Counted from the first letter of the stretch, positions 26,423 through 34,681 are shown. The stretch: 51,081 nt of DNA from Promethearchaeota archaeon Loki_b31 (GCA_005222975.1 NJBI01000022.1:1-51081), one strand, 5' to 3'. Made by a program: numbers and translations. The notes: generated from the sequence alone by a model not told the origin.

Positions 26423-26848
26423 ATGGAAAAAAGGATTAAATATATTTTATTGGTACTTATTGGAATATCTTGCTTTAGTTTACTATTTTTTTTTAATACT
26501 ATCCTACTCCAAAATCCAGAATCTCCTATTAATCAAAATAATGGAGAAAGAGATGTGAAACAGTACTGTGTTGAAAATATTACGCTAATAATTGATTATT
26601 CCGGTGTAAAAACTAACGAGAAATTTGAAAATATAAATTTGACTAATTATGAAACTACGGCATATCACCTTTTACTTAATTGTTGTGAAATTGTTATTAT
26701 AGATTATGATCGGGGAGTATATATAAAAGAGATTAATGGTGTTGGAGTTGGTTGGATATATACAATTAACAACGATGTGCCCCCAAGTATGCCTTCAAAT
26801 TATTTCAATTTATTAGATAACGATACAGTTAAATGGACACATGTATAA
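26423..26848 (+). CDS. Small exported or membrane-anchored protein, unknown
   Basis: 141 residues. The N-terminal helix YILLVLIGISCFSLLFFF is a signal anchor. The remaining about 110 residues would lie outside, with Cys at QYCVEN and LLNCCEIV that could form disulfides. Unrecognised. On the same strand as the larger secreted protein and possibly co-transcribed. Confidence 0.55.
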   Translation: MEKRIKYILLVLIGISCFSLLFFFNTILLQNPESPINQNNGERDVKQYCVENITLIIDYSGVKTNEKFENINLTNYETTAYHLLLNCCEIVIIDYDRGVYIKEINGVGVGWIYTINNDVPPSMPSNYFNLLDNDTVKWTHV

Positions 26849-26900
26849 ATATGTTCTTATTAAGAAATCTAAAATGAGTATTTTTAACTTAACTAATAAT

Positions 26901-27338
26901 TTATGAAGTATGTAAACCTTTTGATTCAATTTTCTTAAGAACGGGCTCCATTTCTTTAAAAGATTTACGGATTTTATGGAAATAATAGCCAAGTTTATAG
27001 CCCTTCTTGCAATTCGTAAAAAGCATGAAGTTATTGTCTGAATCTCCAACTAAAATAATAGTATAACCTTTTACCCCTCTAATTACAATTTCTCTTAAAT
27101 CTCCTTGTCCCAAACCACTACTAATTTTTTCTCCCAATGAAATTAATGTGGCAGGGCTCGCACTATAAATATCTGCTACAATATCGGCAGTTTCAGAGCT
27201 AGCTATTCTCAATCCCGTTTTTGATACGATTGCAGAACCCTCCAAATCTGTAGAACTTTCTAACTTCTCTAAATTTTGCATAATTTCCCCCAATATTTCT
27301 GGATCGATGTTAATTTCTGATGCTTCAATTTTTTCCAT
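26901..27338 (-). CDS. Roadblock/LC7 domain protein
   Basis: 145 residues. The roadblock fold is visible: the helix ILGEIMQNLEKLESSTDLEG, strands SAIVSKTGLRIAS, then a long helix ATLISLGEKISSGLGQGDLR, EIVIRGVKGYTIILVG and a final helical tail. Roadblock proteins are dimeric scaffolds or regulators of small GTPases and are much expanded in Asgard archaea. It lies 27 bases downstream of selB on the same strand. A functional link to Sec insertion is not implied by family knowledge; shared transcription is likely. Confidence 0.8.
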   Translation of the reverse strand: MEKIEASEINIDPEILGEIMQNLEKLESSTDLEGSAIVSKTGLRIASSETADIVADIYSASPATLISLGEKISSGLGQGDLREIVIRGVKGYTIILVGDSDNNFMLFTNCKKGYKLGYYFHKIRKSFKEMEPVLKKIESKGLHTS

Positions 27339-27365
27339 TTTAACAACCTCACTTAATATTATTAA

Positions 27366-28808
27366 TTAATTCAGCAAATTTAAATCTTTTTTAGATTTCA
27401 ATGTAAAACTCCTTAATTCCTTTAACATGACTGATTGTCCTTTTTTCACAGTTTTATCTTTTCTTTCAACTCCTACAATTACCAACCCTTTTGTTCCAAA
27501 AGGTCCAATAATTTTTGTAAAAGGTGGTTCCAACTTTCGACCTATAATTTTTTTGGCTCCTTCAAGGCTTTGGGCTAAACCACTACAAATAATTCCTTGC
27601 GAATGCTCACTATTTTGCACTCGCCCTTTCTTTCTTTTGAATTTATACAATATCGGAGGTTTTTTATGGATTTTGGTTAATTTTGCTGCACCCAATATTC
27701 TTAATGTTGTTGGTGGTAAATCCAATCGACTTATTAACATCGTAATTCTATCTTTATTAATCAAAACTTTTTCGTTTAACCATAAAAAAGCCATAAATGT
27801 ATTTAAATCACCTGAACTTTCTAATTGAATTTTTTTTCCATCTATTTCGTAATACGGAAACAAAAATCCCGTAGATGTGGACATTCCTAATGTAACATGC
27901 ACTTGAGTTCCAAAATGAGTTTCTGGTTTAAATAGCTTGCTTTTATTTACTTGGATTTCAATAAGATCACAAAAATCGAAAGCGTCCTTATTATTTGTAG
28001 CGTAACAACCTCGGTATACCTTCTTAATATCTAATCCTTTTATATTAACTCCAACTCTATCACCTGCTTTAGCTTCATCAACATTCTGACGAAAAATTTG
28101 AATGGTTTTGACTCTACCTGAAGTATTAACCGGGATCACATCTATATCCTGGTTTAGCTTTAACCTCCCCTTTAATATTGTACCCGTAATTACCGCTCCT
28201 CTTCCCTTTATTAAAAAATGGTGATCAATTGGGATAATAACACTTCCTTCGTAATTTCTTTTTATATCCAAAGTTTTAACTTTCTCTAAAATTCCTTGCT
28301 TTAAATCTTCAAATCCGAGTTGATTTTTTGCAGAAACCGAAAAAATAGGTATATCCGAACCATATGAGGTCGATTTAAAAAATTCTCTAATTTTCTTAAC
28401 TTCTGCATCTAAATCTCCTTTAAATAAATCAATTTTGTTAAGTGCTATTATAATATCTTTTATATCGAGCGACTCTATCATTATTAAATGTTCTCCAGTT
28501 TGAATCTGAGGGCCTTTAGTTATATCAATTACGATTAGAGCACAATCAATAATCTCCACTGAAGAAGCACTAATTTTAATCAAATCGGCGTGACCAGGAC
28601 CATCTACTAAGGTGATCAAATATTCCTCTAAAATAAAACTCGTAAAACCTAAATCTATTGTAATTCCTCTTTCCTTGCTCTGAGGATGAGCGTCAATTCC
28701 AGCAGTTGAAATAAACTCGCTTAAAACAGCGGCTACTGCCGTCTTGCCGGAATCTATATGACCAAAAAGACCAATATGGACGGGAATTTTCTTCTCAATT
28801 TTTAACAT
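27366..28808 (-). CDS. selB: Selenocysteine-specific elongation factor SelB/EFSec
   Basis: 480-residue GTPase that brings Sec-tRNA to recoded UGA codons. G1 GHIDSGKT (16-23), switch I region ERGITIDLG (46-54), G3 DGPGH (69-73) and G4 NKID (124-127) are intact. The SKERGITIDLGF sequence is typical of SelB rather than EF-1alpha or aIF2-gamma. After domains II and III comes a C-terminal extension with LVIVGVERKDKTVKKGQSV, as in archaeal/eukaryal EFSec. It lacks the bacterial winged-helix domain that binds SECIS. With tRNA-Sec and SepSecS 3-6 kb away it forms the Sec locus. Confidence 0.9.
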   Translation of the reverse strand: MLKIEKKIPVHIGLFGHIDSGKTAVAAVLSEFISTAGIDAHPQSKERGITIDLGFTSFILEEYLITLVDGPGHADLIKISASSVEIIDCALIVIDITKGPQIQTGEHLIMIESLDIKDIIIALNKIDLFKGDLDAEVKKIREFFKSTSYGSDIPIFSVSAKNQLGFEDLKQGILEKVKTLDIKRNYEGSVIIPIDHHFLIKGRGAVITGTILKGRLKLNQDIDVIPVNTSGRVKTIQIFRQNVDEAKAGDRVGVNIKGLDIKKVYRGCYATNNKDAFDFCDLIEIQVNKSKLFKPETHFGTQVHVTLGMSTSTGFLFPYYEIDGKKIQLESSGDLNTFMAFLWLNEKVLINKDRITMLISRLDLPPTTLRILGAAKLTKIHKKPPILYKFKRKKGRVQNSEHSQGIICSGLAQSLEGAKKIIGRKLEPPFTKIIGPFGTKGLVIVGVERKDKTVKKGQSVMLKELRSFTLKSKKDLNLLN

Positions 28809-29018
28809 TGAAATAAGGAAAAGTGAAATGAATCTATGATGTAATTTAATAATTATTTAAAATTAATATCTTTTAATATAAAAATATTAAAATCAATAAT
28901 TTATTTTAATAAGTCAGAGAAATAAGTGTAATTATTGGACTCCAATAAAATTTAATTATAAATACAATATCATTTTATTATATCTTATTTTAAATCAAAC
29001 CGAGAAGTGAGAAGTTAA

Positions 29019-29903
29019 ATGGCTAAATATTGTGTGTATTGCGGCAATCCATTGAAAAGTGAAGATAAATTCTGTATAATCTGTGGGAAGCCAGTTCTAG
29101 CAAGCGTAAAAAAGCCAGAAAAAACCGAGGTCGAGAAAATTAAAGAATTCATTAAAGACAAGAAAAAGCTTAGGGAAGAACCCGCGGAGAAAATTATTAT
29201 AGAAGAAGATGTCGAAGAATTATCTGAAAAACCAGAAAAAGAAGGCAAAAAGGAAAAAAAGAAAAAAGGAAAAAAAGACGAAAAAGAAATTGTAGAGAAA
29301 CCTCTACCTTTTGAAGTTAAGGAACAAATGATCTTGAACATAGAATATAATGATACTCAATTAAATAAACAAATATTGATTGAAAAACTAAAAGAACTTC
29401 AAAAATCTGTAAAAGATCCAAGATACGATGTAGATCCAGAATATAAAAAAACTGTTAATATAAAACTCGAAGCGATTAAAACTTTAATAACTGAACTAAA
29501 ACAAAAAGAAGGCGAATTAGAGCAAAAATTGGAGAAGCCATTTATTGTTCAGAGAATTCAAGAAGATATTGAAAAGAAAATCTTTCAATTAAAAAACCTG
29601 TCAAAAGAATTTAAATTACTCAAAGTCGATAAAGAATCGTTTGAAAAGCTACGAGAAAAGTACAACCAAGAAAAAAAGGAATTCGAAACGGAGAAAAAAG
29701 ATTTGACAGAAGGAATGAAACTTTGGATTAAGGAATTAAAAATGGAAAAAGCTGAACTCCAATCGGAGAGAAACTTAAATAAAGGACGATTTTCAGCAAA
29801 AGAAATTTCTGAAGACGATTTTAAAGTTAAAAGCAAAGATTTTGATTTAAAACTTAAAAAGATTGAAATAAAAATCAAGACTCTAGTAAATCTTACTAAA
29901 TAA
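29019..29903 (+). CDS. Zinc ribbon with long coiled coil, unknown
   Basis: 294 residues. An N-terminal zinc ribbon (YCVYCGNPLKSEDKFCIICG, two CxxC pairs) is followed by a charged low-complexity linker of Lys and Glu (about 40-95). About 190 residues of strongly helical, heptad-like sequence follow to the end. This architecture, ribbon plus coiled coil, recurs in Asgard genomes. It suggests a scaffold or membrane-remodelling partner, but no specific function can be read. The ribosome site GAGAAG lies just before the ATG. Confidence 0.6.
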   Translation: MAKYCVYCGNPLKSEDKFCIICGKPVLASVKKPEKTEVEKIKEFIKDKKKLREEPAEKIIIEEDVEELSEKPEKEGKKEKKKKGKKDEKEIVEKPLPFEVKEQMILNIEYNDTQLNKQILIEKLKELQKSVKDPRYDVDPEYKKTVNIKLEAIKTLITELKQKEGELEQKLEKPFIVQRIQEDIEKKIFQLKNLSKEFKLLKVDKESFEKLREKYNQEKKEFETEKKDLTEGMKLWIKELKMEKAELQSERNLNKGRFSAKEISEDDFKVKSKDFDLKLKKIEIKIKTLVNLTK

Positions 29904-29953
29904 TGTAAACCTAAATTTTTAATTTATTTCAAATATTATAATATTTGATTAAT

Positions 29954-30079
29954 ATGAGAAAAAAACTAATTGGTCTTATAATTTTAATAATTGCCTTATC
30001 TTTACTGACAATAGGGCTGATAAATAGCGATTATCTTAGAATTAATTCTCTTTACGAACAAATGAATTTTTTTACATAA
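29954..30079 (+). CDS. 41-residue single-helix membrane peptide
   Basis: Short ORF starting MRKKLIGLIILIIALSLLTI, one membrane helix after a basic start, then a short polar tail. Such a pattern is unlikely but possible by chance in AT-rich DNA. It follows the zinc-ribbon coiled-coil gene by 50 bases on the same strand. Confidence 0.35.
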   Translation: MRKKLIGLIILIIALSLLTIGLINSDYLRINSLYEQMNFFT

Positions 30080-30096
30080 CAACGGTTTGGGTTAAG

Positions 30097-30408
30097 TTAA
30101 TCCCAACGTTTCCCTTTACCTAAAGCAGCGGAATTTTCTAAAAAACCCTTCTTCTGGTATACCTTTTCTTGGGATTTTCTATATTTATTCGCGTCTCTAT
30201 AATGTTTTTTACAGAGAAAAATTTTATGTTGCCTGTTTTCAAAAAATTTTAAATTTGCTTTCTCAACGTAAATTTTCCATTTATTTTCTGAAAGCGATCT
30301 TATAGCGAGCTCTCCACAGTTTTTCACTGAACAACTTTTTCCCTTACTTGCTGTAGAACTAAGGTCTCCTTTTTTTCTAAGTTCTTTAGGTAACTTCAAT
30401 TTTAACAC
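30097..30408 (-). CDS. Small basic Cys/His protein, unknown
   Basis: 103 residues, very basic, from a GTG start. CSVKNCGELA and, 40 residues later, FLCKKHYRDANKYRKSQE place two Cys pairs or a Cys/His set for one zinc ion. The composition suggests RNA or ribosome binding. Not recognised as a named family. It converges on the small membrane peptide. Confidence 0.5.
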   Translation of the reverse strand: MLKLKLPKELRKKGDLSSTASKGKSCSVKNCGELAIRSLSENKWKIYVEKANLKFFENRQHKIFLCKKHYRDANKYRKSQEKVYQKKGFLENSAALGKGKRWD

Positions 30409-30482
30409 TTACTAAAAATTTTATTAGGATTGAATATTATAATCTTAAATTAATTACCATCTTAAAATTTTTCCTAAAATTC

Positions 30483-31193
30483 ATGGATTCTTTGAACTTA
30501 ATTTTCGACGAAAATCTTATTAAGAGCAAACTTTATGACTGCGATTCACCTTTGAGAATATCTCTTAAAGACAATTTTTTTACAAGTTCAGCAGTGCTTT
30601 TTTCTATCGTTCCATACAAAGAAAAACCCTACGAATTAATATTAATTCATCGTTCAAATAGAGGAACAAGACATAGAGGTGAAATATCGTTTCCAGGAGG
30701 TAAATTCGAAGTTAATAACGATAAATCCTTAAAAGACACCGCTTTAAGAGAAACTGAAGAAGAAATTGGCGTACCAAGGAAAAATATTAAAATTCTTGGT
30801 TGTCTTGACGATTTTCCTACAATGACGAAGTATATTATCACCCCATTTGTAGCAATCATCGATCAAAATCAAAAATTAATTAAAGAGGATAGAGAGGTTC
30901 AGAAAATATTAAAAATTCCTATCGATTTCTTCTTAAGTAAAAAAAAATTTCGAGAACAAGCTGTAGACATTGATGGCAATAAGTTCCCGATATTCTACTT
31001 TAATTACATCAATAAAGAAAATGGCAAAAAATATACTATTTGGGGAGCAACGGCTTATATGATTGTAACTTTTCTAGAAGAATTATATGGATTTACTATT
31101 TCAAACTTAGGATTGGAGCGATTTAAACTTGAAAAAATAAAAGATTTAAAAGAGTATCTCAAATATCGAAACCAAATTACTAAAAAATTTTAA
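30483..31193 (+). CDS. CoA-pyrophosphatase-type Nudix hydrolase, copy 1
   Basis: 236 residues. ELILIHRSNRGTRHRGEISF shows the extra upstream motif of the NudL/PCD1 (CoA diphosphatase) group, leading into the Nudix box beginning GGKFEVNNDKSLKDTALRET and closing EEIGV (REx2EExG). This group cleaves CoA or related nucleotides to phosphopantetheine and adenosine 3',5'-bisphosphate. A related gene follows after 33 bases. The pair shares architecture and N-terminus (SLNLIFDENLIKSKL and DFIFDENFIRKKL), so they are tandem duplicates. Substrate assignment is by family only. Confidence 0.8.
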   Translation: MDSLNLIFDENLIKSKLYDCDSPLRISLKDNFFTSSAVLFSIVPYKEKPYELILIHRSNRGTRHRGEISFPGGKFEVNNDKSLKDTALRETEEEIGVPRKNIKILGCLDDFPTMTKYIITPFVAIIDQNQKLIKEDREVQKILKIPIDFFLSKKKFREQAVDIDGNKFPIFYFNYINKENGKKYTIWGATAYMIVTFLEELYGFTISNLGLERFKLEKIKDLKEYLKYRNQITKKF

Positions 31194-31226
31194 TAATTTA
31201 ATACAAAATCTAAAATACTGATACCT

Positions 31227-31895
31227 ATGGATTTCATATTTGATGAAAACTTTATTAGAAAGAAGCTGAAAGACTTTAATTCTCCAGATCGTCTGGCTAT
31301 GTCGCACGAAAATTTTATTAATTCTGCCATCGTTTTTCTAATTCTTCCATACAAGGATAAACCGTATGATTTAGTTTTAATTCGAAGAACCAAAAGTAAA
31401 AAAGATAAACATTCGGGAGAAATGTCATTTCCCGGAGGTAAATTCGACCAAATGCTTGATAAATCTTATTTAGATACGGCGTTAAGAGAACTCGAAGAAG
31501 AACTAGGAGTTTCTAAAACAAGTATCAATGTTTTGGGCTCTATTGACGACCATCTTACACCTAAAGGATTTATTATTACCGCTTTTGTAGCCTATATCGA
31601 CCAAGATACAAGAATTGTAAAAGAAGAAAACGAAGTAAAAGAAGTTGTAAAAATACCAATAACTTTTTTTGCAAATAAAAAAAACTACAAAGAAAGGGCT
31701 TACGATCTCAAAGGAGACCTAATTGGAGTTGGTAAATTTAATTACAGATCCGCAGAAAATAAAAAATACGTTATATTTGGTGCGACATCTCATATTATAG
31801 TCAATTTTATTGACACAATCTATAATATTGGATTAATGACACCTGGATGTCGACGAATAAATTGTGAAGACATTAAAGACAGAATAATTAGATAA
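31227..31895 (+). CDS. CoA-pyrophosphatase-type Nudix hydrolase, copy 2
   Basis: 222 residues, tandem paralogue of the preceding gene. It has LVLIRRTKSKKDKHSGEMSF, the upstream motif, then the Nudix box GGKFDQMLDKSYLDTALREL closing EEELGV. The catalytic Glu residues are kept. The two copies differ throughout, so the duplication is old. Its end lies 84 bases before tRNA-Sec on the same strand. A link to selenium metabolism is not supported beyond position. Confidence 0.8.
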   Translation: MDFIFDENFIRKKLKDFNSPDRLAMSHENFINSAIVFLILPYKDKPYDLVLIRRTKSKKDKHSGEMSFPGGKFDQMLDKSYLDTALRELEEELGVSKTSINVLGSIDDHLTPKGFIITAFVAYIDQDTRIVKEENEVKEVVKIPITFFANKKNYKERAYDLKGDLIGVGKFNYRSAENKKYVIFGATSHIIVNFIDTIYNIGLMTPGCRRINCEDIKDRIIR

Positions 31896-31979
31896 TATCG
31901 AAAATTTAAAATAAACATAAAATTCATTTAAATCTATAAATATTAAGTATTAACAGTAAATCTCTATAATAATTAATTT

Positions 31980-32135
31980 GGCCCCCGGCGGTCGGAATTT
32001 GATTTGATCATTTCGATCTCATACGATAAGTGGTCTCTGACGCTGGGCTTCAAACCCAGTTATCCTGCGGAGGGATAGGGGTTCGATATGGAAAGAGGTT
32101 TGTTCTTTTCGAGAAAATCCCCCTGGGGGCCGCCA
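31980..32135 (+). tRNA. tRNA-Sec (UCA) with insertions in the D-loop and T-loop
   Basis: A 9-bp acceptor stem pairs GGCCCCCGG (31980-31988) with CTGGGGGCC (32123-32131). G73 is at 32132 and CCA is encoded at 32133-32135. The D-stem has six pairs (31991-31996 with 32036-32041). The anticodon stem is CTGGG/CCCAG with loop CTTCAAA and anticodon TCA at 32050-32052. A long variable arm TATCC/GGATA and a 4-bp T-stem (32078-32081 with 32119-32122) give the 9/4 fold of archaeal/eukaryal tRNA-Sec. The D-loop carries about 32 extra bases (31997-32028) and the T-loop about 30 (around 32087-32116), probably introns. Without them 91 bases remain. SepSecS starts 33 bases later. Confidence 0.9.
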
Positions 32136-32168
32136 AATTCAAAATTTAAGTAATTTCAAGGGAAATTT

Positions 32169-33536
32169 ATGTTTGACTTTAATAAAATTATTGATTATTT
32201 TAAGAGCACATCAATTCCACAAAATATGTTAGATAGAGGGCAATTAGTTTTAAACAATTTCTTAAAACCAATGAAAACGCTATTTGAGCAAAGAATTGTC
32301 CCTCAAAAGCCTTGGAGCGAAGGTCAAATCGAGTTTTTGCTTCAAATGCTTTCAAATATGGATACCGACAAAGATGATAAAGCTTCTCGAGTAGGGGAGC
32401 GTGAAGCAAGAATTGCATCGAGTTTACACTTAAAAACTTCAAGTGGATTTTGTCATGGGATAGGACGAAGTGGATTCTTAACAGCACCACAACCAAAAGC
32501 TCCTGGAGGTTCTATAATGTATGAACTCAGTAATTATTTAGCTCTTAATTTCCTTAGAAAGTTTGGAATGTCAAATATAAAAAAAGCAATAGTCGTCCCT
32601 CAATGCACTGGAATGTCTTTAGCTTTATGTCTAGGGGCTCTCAGACCTAATTGGAATGATAAAAAATTAATTAATAAAAGAACTGTAATTGTTCCTCAAA
32701 TTGACCACAAATCTCTAATGAAAGCAATTAATTTAATGGGAATGAGAATAAAAACTGTCGAAGGGAAAGTTTTTAGGGATGCAGTTAGAATACCAATCGA
32801 AGACATTGAAGCTAGTTTAGATAGTGATTGTTTTGCTATAATCTCTTTAACAAGCTTCTTTCCTCCTCGAGAATACGACAATATTAAAGAGATTAGCAAG
32901 TTTGCTAAAAAAAACGATCTGGTTCATATAATTATTAACGCCTATGGTGTACAAAGTCCGGAATGGATGAAATTAATTCGGGTTGGTATCGACGCTGGAA
33001 AAGTGGATGCAATTATTCAATCAACTGATAAAAATGTTCTTACTCCTGTTGGTGGAGCTATAATAGCATCTCCAAGCGAAGAGATTATAACCAAAATCAG
33101 CCAAGCCTACGCAGGTCGTGCTTCTGCTGCTCCAATTGTGAATTTTCTTATATCAATGTTATCTTTAGGAATAGAAGGGTACCAAAAACTTTTAAGAGCA
33201 CAACAACAAAATCGAAAATTACTAGAAAATAAATTAAAAGGAGTTGCCGAAAAAATCAACGAAAAAATTCTCGATGTATTTAATCCAGTAGCTGTTGCTG
33301 TGTCTTTAAATAACTTAAAAAAAGAACAGTTATTCGCGTTAGGGGGCGCTTTATATAACTTAAGAGTCACTGGTCCACGAGTATATAATCCTGAAGAAAG
33401 CGTATTTGGGACGTGCAGTACTGAATATATAACTCCATATATCGTAATGAATGCCGCTATTGGGGCATCATCAGAAGATATTATTTCTGCTGTTGAGAGA
33501 TTTGAAAAAGCTTACGATCAAATAACTCAAAAATAA
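32169..33536 (+). CDS. sepSecS: O-phosphoseryl-tRNA(Sec) selenium transferase (SepSecS)
   Basis: 455 residues. PLP enzyme converting O-phosphoseryl-tRNA(Sec) to Sec-tRNA with selenophosphate. Signatures are VGEREARIAS (75-84), FCHGIGRSG (94-102) with LTAPQPKAPGGS (phosphate loop), PQCTGMSLALC, NAYGVQSPEWM and QSTDKNVLTPVGGAII, whose Lys288 is the PLP lysine. GRASAAPIVN follows. These motifs match the eukaryal/archaeal SepSecS group, not bacterial SelA. Placed directly after tRNA-Sec. The partner kinase PSTK is not in this window. Confidence 0.93.
   Translation: MFDFNKIIDYFKSTSIPQNMLDRGQLVLNNFLKPMKTLFEQRIVPQKPWSEGQIEFLLQMLSNMDTDKDDKASRVGEREARIASSLHLKTSSGFCHGIGRSGFLTAPQPKAPGGSIMYELSNYLALNFLRKFGMSNIKKAIVVPQCTGMSLALCLGALRPNWNDKKLINKRTVIVPQIDHKSLMKAINLMGMRIKTVEGKVFRDAVRIPIEDIEASLDSDCFAIISLTSFFPPREYDNIKEISKFAKKNDLVHIIINAYGVQSPEWMKLIRVGIDAGKVDAIIQSTDKNVLTPVGGAIIASPSEEIITKISQAYAGRASAAPIVNFLISMLSLGIEGYQKLLRAQQQNRKLLENKLKGVAEKINEKILDVFNPVAVAVSLNNLKKEQLFALGGALYNLRVTGPRVYNPEESVFGTCSTEYITPYIVMNAAIGASSEDIISAVERFEKAYDQITQK
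33226..33273 (+). repeat. 48-bp segment of SepSecS, source copy
   Basis: Lies inside SepSecS, encoding ENKLKGVAEKINEKIL. It recurs exactly at 33678-33725, in the same reading frame, just before the next gene. Confidence 0.9.
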
Positions 33537-33677
33537 TAATTTTCTAATATTATTTCAATTTAAGTTAGAAAAGATATAATACCACTTTTAATAATAAATT
33601 ACGATGACATAATAATTATTCAATACTAAATAATAAAAACTAGAAGAACAATATTATACTAAATATTTAGGGTTATA

Positions 33678-33725
33678 AAAATAAATTAAAAGGAGTTGCC
33701 GAAAAAATCAACGAAAAAATTCTCG
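33678..33725 (+). repeat. 48-bp segment of SepSecS, copied upstream of next gene
   Basis: Exact copy of 33226-33273. It ends on the G of the GTG start of the next gene and is in frame with it; the frame is closed further upstream by a TAG at 33668. An AAGGAG inside it lies about 30 bases before the GTG, too far to serve that start. Confidence 0.9.
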
Positions 33726-34405
33726 TGGAAAATTTACTCTTAAATCAATTTAATAATGTAATATCAACTCAATGGTCTTTTAAACAAATCGAAGAAAACA
33801 TTGAACCATTATCTTCACGAGAATTATTTGAATTAGCGTATCATACGAGTAATTCCGTTGCAATGCGAAATATTTTTATAAAACTCTCTACCTCGGAAAG
33901 TAAAGGTGGTTCTCAGGCTATACTATATTCAAACACTAAGAAATTTATAAAGATCGAAACTCTTGAGAATTCTTTGAGAATTACAAAATACTTCCCTGAA
34001 GGAAGTAGTGGGGATAAGTTAATCACCAATGTTCAGCCTAAACTAAAGAATAGAAAAGAAAAATTTTTAACGAAAGATAGTTCTATGAAAACTGACATCC
34101 TTAAAACTATTCTAGTTGAAAGGAAACTAGATGAATGCGTAAACTTCGTTATGTTAAAAGATATTAATCGAAAAGTCTATTTTGCCATTGGAGATGCCCG
34201 GGAAAGCGCTGCAGTCGTACCTATGTTCATGGAAGCAGAAGGGGCTAGTTTGATTCAATTAGCTTTAAATAAGTGGATGAGCACAGTTCAAACTTTCGAC
34301 CAAGAAAAACCCTTTCCAGATAATTTTGTCACGGGCTTACTTAAAAATGTAATGCAAATTAAAAAGTGGGTTCTGAATTTAATATCTATTAATTTAGATA
34401 AATAG
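33725..34405 (+). CDS. Unknown protein following SepSecS
   Basis: 226 residues from a GTG that abuts the copied SepSecS segment. Mixed alpha/beta: ELFELAYHTSNSVAMRNIFI early, a lysine-rich middle, then VYFAIGDARESAAVVPMFME with AEGASLIQLALNKWMSTVQT. No catalytic motif recognised. Because of the in-frame duplicate, the original start may have been lost, or the copied piece may now be a leader. It may be co-transcribed with tRNA-Sec and SepSecS. Confidence 0.5.
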   Translation: MENLLLNQFNNVISTQWSFKQIEENIEPLSSRELFELAYHTSNSVAMRNIFIKLSTSESKGGSQAILYSNTKKFIKIETLENSLRITKYFPEGSSGDKLITNVQPKLKNRKEKFLTKDSSMKTDILKTILVERKLDECVNFVMLKDINRKVYFAIGDARESAAVVPMFMEAEGASLIQLALNKWMSTVQTFDQEKPFPDNFVTGLLKNVMQIKKWVLNLISINLDK

Positions 34406-34501
34406 TCTATAGTTTTATAATTAGTAAAACTTGTTAACGGCTTCAAGATAAGTGGTTTTATTAAATAATTTGCTCTTGAAATATAGAAAAAAGGAAAAGA
34501 G

Positions 34502-34681
34502 TGGGCCATCGGGGATTTGAACCCCGGATCTCAGGCTTTTACTGATATGGACATTTTGAATTATTTTGTCTGTCCATGGGTCAATTATAAGACCTGCGCT
34601 TGTTGACCAAGCTTCAATTAAGCCTTGTTAACCATTTCAGTAAACAAGATAAATTCTCGTTTAAAACTGAGCTAATGGCCC
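34502..34681 (-). tRNA. tRNA-Ile (UAU) with two introns
   Basis: Read on the minus strand. Acceptor GGGCCAT (34681-34675) pairs perfectly with ATGGCCC (34509-34503), then A73 at 34502. TA, then D-arm GCTCAG, and after about 56 extra bases (near 34664-34609) it resumes TTGGTCAACAAGCG. Anticodon stem CAGGT (34596-34592) pairs with GCCTG (34536-34532). The loop starts CTTATA, placing TAT at 34589-34587, and an insertion of about 48 bases follows position 37. T-arm CGGGG/CCCCG with TTCAAAT is perfect. Removing both insertions leaves 76 bases. Each insertion can form a hairpin (ATGGACA/TGTCCAT; CTTGTT/AACAAG). Confidence 0.82.
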
